64,000 nucleotides of DNA, taken from Apteryx mantelli. Lineage: Eukaryota > Chordata > Aves > Apterygiformes > Apterygidae. The notes beneath the pieces were generated by a model that worked only from the letters and a program-made list of their open reading frames with translations, was not told where the DNA came from and did not search any database. The stretch is from positions 38,880,668-38,944,667 of the forward strand of contig NC_089981.1 in assembly GCF_036417845.1 (NCBI RefSeq), given 5' to 3'. A program made the position numbers and the translations under genes. Shown here piece after piece: positions 1-10,476 of this stretch (the stretch's first letter is position 1; each line of letters opens with the position of its first letter).

Positions 1-3000
1 AATGGGAATTCATCTTTGTGTACCAGTGACTTTTTCTAATGCTACCTTCCATCCATGTGTACCTTGTGGATTTTTAATATCTTCGTCCAACCACCATTCA
101 GGTTTCTTTACTGTCCTGGAGAAAAACATGTTAGTCCATTAACATGACATCTCTCGCTTTCTTAAACATGGGACAGGAAGAGATAGGGAGTTGAAGTTCA
201 GAATTCAGTCTTTTCTATTTGATAAGATCAGTCAGTCTGCTCCAGGCTGCCACTCTGACCATTAGTCAACTTGGGCTGCTCAGTGTCATTCTCTCAGCAT
301 TGGCACTAGCCTCCGTACTAAGCCAGTTAGAGGGAGGTTAAACTTTGCCTTGAGGAGATTCACTTGGTTTCCCTTTCCTCAGAGCAGTAAAGCTGAGATG
401 CATCCAGTCCTTACAGTTGCCCGTCTTCAGATGAGTGAAATTTATGCCTTGGCACTTGCTCACTCAAAGTCACAACAAAGTGCTATCAGCATGTATCACC
501 ATCTTCTTCTGGAGCAGCCATTCAGCTGGTAGCCCCCCAGCTCCTCTAGCCATTGCCAGCTGTCTTCACTCCTGAACTACTGTCCACCATTCCCAGCATG
601 TTTCAGTGTGTTTAAGCTTATGCATCACCTAGGTCTATCACCTGATTGTGTCCCTTACAATGTGATTCTTCACTCCTCGTCCTCCCCAGCCCTTGTCCTT
701 GCCACCAGCACTGCAACTTTAGGAGTGAAGTAGTCCCCCAGCTCTGGGGTCAGTTCTGCTTTTGAAAGTGCAGCTTCAATCTTCCATCAAGAGATCTCCC
801 TTTTCCTGGCACTTCTCTTCCTGTATCCAGACATTAAGTCTGGACAGCATTATGATTTAAGACTTACAGTGTTATTATCCATATAATAGGAGGATTTGTT
901 TCAGTGGGTACTTTCACAGTTCTTCAAATGACAAAGAACCATAATATAGCTTGATGGACATCACAAGTGTTGCTTTGTTAATAAGGCCATTCTGCAGCCC
1001 TGAGATCACTTTGGAAAGCCATTGCTTCCAGTTCATGTTGAGAGAATTGGAGAGAAATTATCAGTCCCTAAGGGAAATGGATTTTATCAACATTTGTCCT
1101 GCTCTTTCATTTCTCTCTCTAAGGTGGATGTTTTCGCATGGCAATAACTCCATTTCATCATCACTACTTTTGTTCTCAGACAAGATGACTGGTGGTTCCA
1201 GGTCTTTCCAGTTAGTTTGTTTGAAGCTTCTTAGGTCATCTTCAAGGTGCTAAACAACACCCATATCTAGGGACTGTTGTTTCCTTACTTTGATTTGGTT
1301 GTTTTTCAGAGAATTTACGAAAGCAGTGTCTGTAAACAGTACAGTCCATTCACCTGGGCCTTAAAGCAAATGTTCTGAAGTCAGAAACCTACATTATTAT
1401 CATACAGCAGTTATTGACTCCCAGATGATAAGAGCGCTCTTGCTGCTGGTCCCAGAATATTTTATGCTTCACTCAGCACTTGACCTCTTGGCAACTACCT
1501 CATGAAAGTGTATCTCTCCTAGAGCATGTGACAACTTTGTGTTACCTCATACTGATCTTTCCTGTACTTTATATACATTCCTTGCTCTGCACCATCCCTA
1601 CAAGCAAGTTGCCGTTCCTCAAGGTACAAGGAGGCCCTTAGGCCCCATCATGTGGTGGCAGCCATGTCTGCAGGGGAATGCCCTCTGTGTTCCTTCTGAC
1701 TTTACAAGTAGTGATATTTGTATATTCCTTTAAGGTTTAGAAAATATTATGTAGTTTCATTGCACCATGCTTGCGTTGTCATGAGGAGCAGCAGCTTTGT
1801 GCCAGTGCTTTGGAGATTGAGGCCATCTGGAGGACAGAGCTTTCCTGCTTTGCTTATGTGGTGATGACAGAATGATACAGTTTAGGAGAGATTCCCTGCT
1901 TCCTCAAGATGACACTTGCTTTAAGTTGTAGGTGTGGACAGAACAGGACTCTCTGAAGTTCACACATGTCAGTCCTTTAGATCTGCTGGATGAGCTGTGT
2001 TACGCTCCTCAGTGAGAAGTGGGAAATCTGCCCTGGTGGTCATGTGAGGATTTTTCACTTGTTGCACAACTGACAGGAGTATCGATGGTTTTCTTTTCTT
2101 GAGAGAAGGTTTGTGTCCAGGCTTGGTCTTGGGTACAGTCCTGTTATTGGTCAAATGGACTGGTGCATGCATTTGTCCAAGTACCTCTGTTGCCAAGAGT
2201 TTTGGTTAGGGTAAGGCAGGACAACATCCTGTTGGTTCTCATTGTCCCCATGGGGCCTAAGCATTTTGGTATCAGGCCTTCTTTGTCTCTCAGTGACTTC
2301 TTCAGTTCTCTGTGTCTGAACTCTGTAATTGTCTGTCTCGCTCATCTCAGTCTTGAAGTAATGTAGGTCATGCTATGATGCTGAATGACTCTCCATTAGA
2401 ATACTCACCCTTCTCCAGTTGGAGCCATTGTTATAACCAGTGAGGAGGATCTTGGCAAATTAGTTAAGGTTTCTGCTCAGGATTCCTATTCGTCTATCTC
2501 CCCTTCTGTTTCATCATCTTGACTGAGTGAGGGAAAAATTCAGTTTCTCCCTTAGCTCTCTTGCTATTCATTTTGGATGGTCATATGCTCATAAATAAGA
2601 TCTGTGGAGGGTGGCGAGTTTGGTTTTTATTATCCCTTTCAGCTTTTCCATTGAGGTTTCCTTCTGCTGAGGAAGCAGTTCTCCAAAAGGATTTAAATGT
2701 AGTAACACAGGTTTTTGTGAGTCACTGAACTGTTGTCTTTTTTTCCTTTCTCTCTCTACTTTCTTTACCGTTATTTTTGCTGTAAGTGTGGGATAAATTC
2801 AAGCCCTTATGCTTGATTTTTCTTGTGCTTCATCAAAGATTCTGTTGCCTGGACACATCTGAAGTTTTTTTCCAAAGCTGGTATTTAAATTTCACCATAA
2901 CTAGATGATTAATCTTCTTCCAGACTGAACATCTCCAAGGTTAACTGTGTGATTCTCCAGACACTGAGGAAGGGAGGACAAGGTTAAGGGGAAACTAAGT

Positions 3001-4849
3001 AGCACTGGGTGTGCCCATTGCTCATAAATTTATCATGAAAGGACAAGGGATGCAAGTGCACCATCCACAGATACTTTAAAGGAGGTGGCAGGGGAACTTT
3101 GGCCTTAAGAGGACTTTATTTCTTTAAGAGAACTTCCTTGCACAGACGGAAAGTTCTCTCACTTTAAGAAAGTACGTGGGCATATGTACTCCCACAATGG
3201 GAATGTACATATGGACTGCATTCCTTCAAGAATCCTGTTTACTGGTAATCCTTTTTCTTTTTTGCCTTTCACATATGTCACATAGTCAAATGGTGTTCAG
3301 GGAGCAGCTCTTTAACTGCTGTTTTGAATCAGCCAGGGCCTCATGATTTTTAGCTAGCCTCTGCTACTTTAGAGAACAATTTAAGATGCGGTTTCACGTG
3401 GAGCATTTTAATGTGGAAGAAACCCAGCTCTGAGATTGCCTGAGGGAGACCGTGCTTTTTAAATGTTTTATGGCAATCATACTGTGACTATCTTAAATGT
3501 TAAACTGTAGTCTGGATTGCAGAGACGCATTTCACAGGACAAAGAATTCAAAAACTGTTTCAGTGTTTGAAATTGTTAACGGATTGATACCGATTAATTT
3601 GTCCCGAAACCTAGATTTGAGTTCTACTAAATGCTTTGCCAGTACTTTTTCTTCTGTAGCACAACAGTTAAAAGCGGGGAAGGGCTGGTCACATGAGGAC
3701 AGATTTTCCAGAAAGCTCAATACCAAGCTTTGAATTGGTCTTCAAAGATGGCTCTGTTCTCAAGACACGTTTCTTTCATTGCTTGATGTATTTGGTTCTG
3801 AGCTGTGACAAATAATGGAAAGGAAGAATTCTTTGTGATAGATTCCTATTGCTTCATCTCTGGACTATGGTTTCTCCTGAGGATCCTTTGAGGAGTTGAG
3901 GCTTGATGCACTTGAACAACTGCAGTGCACAGTCTCCCGCTCCTTGCCATTCCCTTATTTTTGTATAATAAACAAGAAAGCTTGGCCATGAATCCACAGA
4001 TTTCTTTTCCTCTGTGAGAGAGGCAAAATGAAATAACTAGCTGACAGTACCGAATTCTAAACTTTTTTTTTTTTTTTAAGTCATGCAAGGAATGTAAAGT
4101 TTCTTGGGCTACAGTCTCCAGCTTCCTAGTGAAGTTATACCATGGTAATGGTGGATTTGCCCTCTAATTCAGGGGTGGAATGGCACAGTGCGAAGTTCTT
4201 GAGTGCCAGAAGGCTTGACTCAGATTCGTGCTCTCTGTATAGCAGAATACAACAGTTACAGTGCTTTTATTTCTACCACTTGGAATTCTTCTAGACACTT
4301 GAACCCCTCACTGTCAGTATATAGAGGATTTAATTTTGTCCTAGCTTCTGCCTTGTCAAGTGCTCTGCAGACCTACAAAAGCTTACAGGATTGTTTCTCA
4401 TCAAAGATGATGTATCAGTGCTGTAATTAGATCATGGAGGCATTAGGTTCTCTAAACTTATGCTAAATAGTGACATGAGGCCCAATCAGCTGATGAACAG
4501 AATATATTGAATACAGAAACTCTGCAGCTCCTGTGGAAACATGCCAAAGAACATTGGGTACTTTAAACGCATGTATCCATACATACTGTGTGGTTTTTAT
4601 TTCTTTGTTTTTCCTCTTCTGTTTTGCTGTATCACTGAAGCTTTACAGTTACAGCCAGTCCAAACCTTCAGGCAGGCATAATGATCCAGTCAGTCCAGTC
4701 CTATTTTTCTGTTCTCTATTTGATTCAGTTTATTTCAGAATATGTTGTTTATCTCTGGCAATTTTGAAGGCTTGTTTCTTGTTCAGTGTCATGAAATCAC
4801 ATAGTGTCAAAGTCAGGCTAATTGAAGCTTTTCTTTCTCTTTGATTAAG
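1..4849 (+). other. CTTN: CTTN intron (partial); no exon recognised
   Basis: This stretch precedes the first recognisable CTTN exon and ends in an acceptor with a pyrimidine tract (ttctttctctttgattaag). No CTTN exon was found in it; the repeat-domain exons of cortactin must lie further left. Both strands carry only short stop-broken frames. The - strand of roughly 1-2400 has a few fragments with a loosely retroelement-like look, but nothing that can be assigned to a family. A hairpin at 3181-3213 is listed separately. Confidence 0.7.
3181..3213. repeat. Imperfect inverted repeat (hairpin)
   Basis: CATATGTAC at 3181-3189 is exactly complementary to GTACATATG at 3205-3213. Inside it TCCCA (3190-3194) pairs with TGGGA (3198-3202), leaving a 2-nt bulge (3203-3204) and a CAA loop. 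It sits in a stretch that resembles worn interspersed repeats of reptiles, so it may be an internal part of an old element; that assignment is inference. Confidence 0.6.
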
Positions 4850-4939
4850 GAACAAGCTAAAGCCAAAAAACAAACTCCACCACCGTCTCCTACCACACAG
4901 CCAGCTGAAAAGAAGGCACCCTCAAGCCCAGTCTATGAG
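4850..4939 (+). CDS. CTTN: Cortactin, proline-rich exon
   Basis: Cortactin is an F-actin and Arp2/3-binding scaffold of the cell cortex, invadopodia and dendritic spines. This 90-nt exon (30 codons, phase 0 in and out) starts EQAKAKKQTPPPSP and ends APSSPVYE. It covers the end of the charged helical segment and the proline/serine-rich linker. The acceptor is ttgattaag|GAACAA and the donor GAG|gtttgt. The tyrosine at 4934-4936, in the SSPVYE context, corresponds by position to the first of the three Src-family phosphorylation sites known in mammalian cortactin (Tyr421 in mouse). The reading frame continues directly into the next exon. The N-terminal acidic region and actin-binding repeats lie outside the window. 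Confidence 0.95.
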
Positions 4940-5032
4940 GTTTGTTAGAAACATTTACAGTAACTAGTTTTTGATCTTAAGTATAGGAACCTTTTTATAA
5001 AATCCTGACAAACTTTATCTATATTTTTTCAG

Positions 5033-5222
5033 GATGCAGTTTCCTATGAAGCAGGGTCTGCCTACAAAAATTCTAGTGCAACGTATTCAGCTGCTCATGA
5101 GCCAGAATCTGGCTACAAAGCTGCAGAGTCAGACTACCAAGAAGCAGTAAGTCAGAGGGAGCCGGAATATGAGCCGGAGACAATCTATGAAGTGGCAGGG
5201 GCAGGAGACCATTATCAAGCAG
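5033..5222 (+). CDS. CTTN: Cortactin, tyrosine-rich linker exon
   Basis: A 190-nt exon between acceptor tattttttcag and donor CAAGCAG|gtagag. It encodes 63 codons plus one base, starting DAVSYEAGSAYKNSS. The segment is rich in Tyr, Ser and acidic residues and corresponds to the variable linker between the proline-rich region and the SH3 domain. The tyrosine at 5186-5188 (ETIYEVAG) matches the position of the second mammalian Src site. The linker differs clearly from mammalian cortactin and fits a bird or reptile form, which is recollection rather than a database result. Confidence 0.95.
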
Positions 5223-6171
5223 GTAGAGTGTTTATTTCTGATGCAGAACTCTTCAATATAGATAAAGCTTTACTTCCTTGGGCAATGACTTAAGAATACT
5301 TGTGCTGATATCTCTTTGACCTGGTTTATCTAAAGTCCTGGTCTGATTAGAATTTTTAGGTTCTGCACCAACAAATTTTAATTAGAAAACAAAGACATGT
5401 CTAGAGGAAGGTTGAAATTATTTAACTTCTATGGGATGATGTTGGAATAATTATGATGCTCTCTAGTGTATTATTTTATACAGAAATTTAGGAACAACCA
5501 TTTCCACCCTGTGTAATGCAATTCAAGTTCAGAAAAAAACTTAGGGATGGACTTTAAATGAGTGTTGAGCCAATGCTAACCTACCAGGTAAAAAGTTATA
5601 ACAACAGTTCTTTGGTTTTTTACATGTTTGGTGCTTATGAGGGAATGCAGCAAGAAAATCTGAAACTAATAGTGTCATTGAAAGAATACAGTCTCTTGAA
5701 TTTCTCTTTTTCTCACCTCTTCCTGTTACTAAATGAGGTGTGAAGAATGAATCTGTTTGTTCTGGTACAAAACCCTGAAAATTCTAAACAGACCACTTTC
5801 CCCCTCACACACATGCATGCTTAACAGATTGTATTAAATAGTCTCTTACACACTGACCTTGGGCTCAGTTGCTGTTCTATCACATTTTACAAAAGTTTTC
5901 CTGAAATAAGGCTAATTGTTTTTATTTTCTTCTGTATTAAATACCTACTTATGAAGGCTTCCTTTCAGAGTTTAGTTACATGTGTGATTAAAAAAAAAAA
6001 TCATCTATATCAGAAGGTATGTCAGCACTGCTAAAAATTTACATAGTGATTCCCTGCTTCATTTGTGGGTTAGCCATAGAATTAAAGCAAGGGTACTACA
6101 GTATAAGAACTCTGGCTGTATAGGTAGCGTGCATTACCTTTTTAATTTGTTTCTTGTTTAATTCTCTTTAG

Positions 6172-6243
6172 AAGAAAATGCTTATGATGAATATGAAAAT
6201 GAACTTGGAATTACAGCCATAGCCCTTTATGATTATCAGGCTG
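6172..6243 (+). CDS. CTTN: Cortactin, start of SH3 domain
   Basis: A 72-nt exon (acceptor attctctttag, donor CAGGCTG|gtaagc). It completes a split GAA codon and reads EENAYDEYENELGITAIALY followed by DYQA. ALYDYQA is the classic first strand and RT-loop start of an SH3 domain (ALYDY motif). The tyrosines in NAYDEYE include the third Src-site position. The exon ends one base into an Ala codon that the final exon completes. Confidence 0.96.
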
Positions 6244-6853
6244 GTAAGCAAAGTTCTTGTTCTTAAACTTGTCTTTTGAAAACTTTTTTCTGTAAAGGTA
6301 ACAGTCTGGATTTTCTGTTTCCTTCCATCTTGTAGCCTCTTGTAGTAATACATGAAATGAAGATATGAAGAATTAGCAGTGCTTAGCAAGTAACATGGTT
6401 AGTGATTAGCAATAGTATTGAGGCACTTTTGAAAACCACTATCCACTGTTTCTAGAAAATATGGAGGTTTCCAAAATCTCTGCTAACCAAGTGTTAACCC
6501 TGTTGTAAACCCTTAGCATAAGCAGTCAATTAATATCTTGACTGGTTAATTCTGAGGAGAGTCAAAGAAAGTGTTTCTCTACATGTTAGACGGCAATTGC
6601 TGTTGTAAGTTAGAAATGCAGCCAACATGCAGGAGATAAAAACCTACTACCTCGTCACTTCTGAGGATGAGGAGGCTGCCATCGTTACAGATTGTCATTG
6701 CCCGGCACCCTGTTTCAAACAGCCCTGATGGGAGAGGGGAAGGTGGTAGCTGTGTGTGTTATTTTTAGCAGTGGTAGACTGATAGATGAGATTGTACGGT
6801 GGGCTGCTCCTGTGTGAATTCTGAGCTGATGGCCTCTTGCACTCTCTCTCCAG

Positions 6854-6990
6854 CCGGTGATGACGAGATTTCCTTTGATCCGGATGATATCATCACAAAC
6901 ATAGAAATGATTGATGACGGCTGGTGGAGGGGTGTCTGCAAAGGCCGATACGGGTTGTTCCCAGCGAATTATGTGGAGCTGAGACAATAG
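6854..6990 (+). CDS. CTTN: Cortactin, SH3 domain and stop
   Basis: The terminal coding exon starts after ctctctctccag. It encodes [20 protein letters not shown], then the tryptophan pair and [15 protein letters not shown] before TAG at 6988-6990. The DDEISF RT-loop acidic residues, DDGWW and the FPANYV strand are the ligand-binding signature of an SH3 domain. Known ligands of this domain include N-WASP, dynamin-2, ZO-1 and SHANK2/CortBP1. The SHANK2 target site is encoded about 31 kb away in this window. The sequence looks essentially identical to other vertebrate cortactins, so the gene is intact here. Confidence 0.98.
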
Positions 6991-7676
6991 AGACGATTGT
7001 CTACTGGATATGCCTTAATTCCCCAGTCAATAAATCTGACTTAATACACTACAAATCATGATGCTTTTCTGAGGATGGAGGGGTATATATATATTGCTTT
7101 TATATTTAATACTTTGCTGATGCCTTTTAAAATGTTTATGCCACAGAAGTTGCTAATATATTGTAACAATTATGTTCTTCACTAAGGCTCTTAAAATGAT
7201 TTTCATGCATTTTGAAACATTTCTTCTCTGCCAAATTAGCAATTGTCATAAAAAGCCTTTCAAGGGCAGTTAGCTGTCTGTCTTAATATTGCATGTTTTA
7301 CTCATAAGTGAGCAGATTTACCTAGTGTTTAAGTCTAGTTAGTCTTCCGTAAATGTTATCAGCTAAGAAAATCATGGCTATGCAGGTTATTTGCATTTCC
7401 ACCAAGCAGGGGTGGGGAGGACTGGGGAGGGGCATAATTTTTTCTTTTCTTTTCCAGATAGTGCGTGAAAAGGAGAAGAGAATGCTTGGAAGTTGCAGCT
7501 AATGGCAGTTAATCAAGTACTGGCCAATATTTAGGGAATAATAATGTTACGAAGGAAACAGTCTGGTTACTTTTTCCTTCTCTTTTAAAGTGAGGTTTCT
7601 TGGCTCTTGCATGGATTTTCCTGGTCTTGCTCCTCCTCTTCATGTTATCCCAGAGGAGGGCTGCAAACACTCTAGT

Positions 7677-7725
7677 GCTGATTGTCCCTGATCTCTTCAA
7701 GCGCTGATTGTCCCTAATCTCTTCA
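7677..7725. repeat. Tandem duplication in the CTTN 3'UTR
   Basis: GCTGATTGTCCCTGATCTCTTCA (7677-7699) is repeated from 7703 with one difference (CTAATC for CTGATC); the unit is 26 nt. A simple replication-slippage duplication. Confidence 0.85.
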
Positions 7726-8632
7726 CTACCTGTTTATTTGTTTTACCCTCCCCTCTCCTCTATCCCAGGGAAAGTTAAAAAGTTGCTATACTTAAAGTGT
7801 TGAGTCACCCAGAGAGAGTCCTACTTGTTCAAAGGGAAACTGACATCCAAATCTGTGCGACTACCTACAGGAATAGTCTCATTGCTTTAAAATGGGAAAA
7901 AAAGGCAGCATGGAATCACAGTTGCATTCTGTGTACAATACATCCTTTGTTCATCCAGTGAAACAGGCCTGCTGTGCAGTAATAACATTTTATATAACCA
8001 TATTTAAGTCAAGGAACATTACACAAATAGTTTGATTTAAAACCATTATAGATAACCTCCATTTCTAAGCCACACAGAGACAGTATACTTTTTTGTACGT
8101 TCAGCAGAAACTGCCAGTAACATTCTACTAAACAATGGAATCCTGTTCTTTACCAAAATTAAAACTGAAATTCTTGTCATTCTAAAAAGCTGACTTCACT
8201 GCAGATTTAGGGTCCCTACCAAAGATAGTAAGTTGCATCTAATAGTGCACATGTTAAATGTATGTACTGTCTGTTTCCACCTTCTGATCAAAATGGGAAT
8301 GGCAGAATTGGTAAAGTAGCTAAGAAAGAATGCAAAAACTTTTATCAACTGTAAATTTGGACCGATGGAATATAGAAGAACTTGTATAAAATGGTAAAAT
8401 GTATAATGTATCTAGGAAGAAGGCATCATGTTGAAACCAATTCTTGGATGGTTGGGACAATCCTTAATGAATGTCATATGTATGTCATGATTATATATTT
8501 TTTTTTTCTTTCCCATGGTCTCATTTCTCTGTTGTATTTGCATTACTAGGGTTGGGTTTTATATGCAGTTTATTTTATCCAATTTTGCATAGACACCTCA
8601 TAGGGGATATGATTTTTGTAAATTAAATATTC

Positions 8633-8638
8633 AATAAA
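8633..8638 (+). promoter_or_regulatory. Distal CTTN polyadenylation signal
   Basis: A canonical AATAAA in attcaataaacttttt, followed by a T-rich stretch. It is the last good signal before the sequence loses 3'UTR character. An upstream AATAAA at 7029-7034 could give a short 3'UTR of about 60 nt. Confidence 0.7.
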
Positions 8639-9689
8639 CTTTTTGAACCATTTGCATGGAATATTTTTGCATTTTTAAATTACTTTGTCAAACTCCCACA
8701 GGTTGTTCATCTAATCACTTTTGTCTAAAGCTGCATATGGGACTGACTTGCATACCACAAATAATGCTTCTTGCAGAGGACTGCTGCATGATGCTTGGTA
8801 CTGTCGTGAAAGGCACCTAAAGGATAGCTACATTCTTCTAGGTTGCCACTGCCTTCCAAATACTTCCCTTCCTCAGAAAGCCACCAGCTTTGTCTTTTGC
8901 TCCTATTCCTGTGTGGAAATATTTAGATCAAAATTAGACTTTGGGTAAACTTAAAGGAGAGTGCTTTTTTTTTTTTTTTTTTTTAAGCACGTCAGTGTCA
9001 TGATCTGTTTTGTCTTATGTTTTATGTGCCTGTTGCTTCTCCCAAAAATACTTGGTGAACTACAGTTTTGCTGAAAAGGATTGCTGCTGGCTGTTGGGAG
9101 TACTGCTGGCTCCAGGACACTGAGTGCTCTTGGGAACGCAGCCATCCGTTACAGTCAAATAAAATCATACATTGCTTTTAAGCTCTCCTGCTCCTGCTCT
9201 TGCTCGTGACTGCTGTGTGTAACCTGGTTCCTAGGAAAGCAGTCTGCATAAAACTTTACTTTCACAATCTTGATGTCTGGAATTAAAAAATACCAGAAGC
9301 ACTGCTGTTCTCCACAATTTCAGTCACTAGGTACTGCTTTGCTGAATAGTGCTAGGACACAGGAATTTAAAATGACACTGCTGGAAGTCGAACTAGGTTG
9401 TTAGGCTATGCAAAGCACCAGTCAGCTGCCTTAGTTTCTGGAAGGGGGTGGAAGATCCCAAATGATCTTGAACCTGAGAAGAAAAGACCTTTCCCTCCAT
9501 GTGTGCCCTCTGGGGTCACACTCAAAGAAACACTCTTGAATTTTCAAGGCGTTTGATGTATTTCCAAAACTATTGCTATTTCACAGTAAGAAACCACCTC
9601 TTTTCCTTTCTCTCCTGTTCCTCTTGGGCCCCCTATCATCCAAAATAATTCAGGAGAGTAAAGGTATGCACCTGCCAAAAACACTCAGC

Positions 9690-10180
9690 TGGGGGCGGCA
9701 GCTGGGCCCCAGGTGCTGCTGGAGGCTGCTGACAAGCCCCACCTGGGCCAGGTGCTGCTGCTGCCCTGGCCGGAGCACCAGGCCGGCCTGTGCTGCTGCT
9801 GGAAATGCAAAGAAAGGGAAAAATCCCAACTGAAACTTTTAAATTATTCCTAAATAATAAGTAAGCAGGAAGCCCCCAGCGGGCACAGCCCTGGGGACAG
9901 CCCTGGCCTCTGCAGGGCGCACACGGCCAAGTGGGGAGCACCAGCAGGTAGGATGGTGCTGTGTGGGCGGGGAGGGTGTCTGTAGCTGTGGCCTGGGGCC
10001 TTTTCGATGCCTTTTGGGGGCGGGTTGCATCGCATGTGGCGGTGGGTTTGGGTGCCAGGACTGCTGCTGTGCGGGAGGAGCGACCATGGGCCACAGACGT
10101 GCTGCTGCCACGAGTGCCACAAGGGCGGGCTGAAGGGGAAACTGGAGCATGCGAAGGCGGTTGCCACAAGTTGAGGTTTT
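9690..10180. promoter_or_regulatory. CpG-rich intergenic island
   Basis: About 490 bp of GC-rich sequence with close to twenty CpG dinucleotides by eye, in a window that is otherwise AT-rich and CpG-poor. It lies about 1 kb past the CTTN polyadenylation site. The overlapping open frames here look like by-products of base composition. It could be a small CpG island (promoter or enhancer) or a GC-rich repeat; no TATA box or start site is recognisable. Confidence 0.4.
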
Positions 10181-10454
10181 AAAATGCGTAGCAGACTGTT
10201 TGAGAGCCCAAGGCTGGTCCTAAAATCAGGTTTAGGTTGAGGCAGCTAGCTCGTTGGTCTTTTCTGAGGCCTGATCTCCGGACCTTGTGGTTAGTAGTTT
10301 CCTGATGGGATTCCTCCCGTCGGCCATTTTGTGGGCCAGGGCGGGTGGTGGGGAGCCTCCTGCAGAGGGGCTCAGGGCTAACCTGCTTTTTGTATGAATT
10401 TTGTATCGCAAACGTTAGCTGGGAGGCTTAGGTTCAAAGGCTGAGCTTTTCTTC

Positions 10455-10476
10455 CACACACACACACACACACACC
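10455..10476. repeat. (CA)n microsatellite
   Basis: An uninterrupted CA run of about eleven units. Confidence 0.95.

Larger units (their letters stand above)
6991..8657 (+). other. CTTN: CTTN 3'UTR
   Basis: AT-rich non-coding sequence following the stop. It contains an early AATAAA at 7029-7034 and a better placed one at 8633-8638, preceded and followed by U-rich sequence. The end is set about 20 nt past the distal signal and is an estimate. A 26-nt tandem duplication lies inside (7677-7725). No coding frame of note. Confidence 0.75.

Noticed and set aside
1-2400. Retroelement-like fragments on the - strand
   Set aside because: Short, stop-ridden translations give a vague impression only; no LTR, primer-binding site or catalytic motif could be identified.
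9636-10169. 177-codon open frame on the - strand in the CpG-rich block
   Set aside because: Several frames are open on both strands here because GC-rich DNA has few stop codons; no domain or conserved motif.
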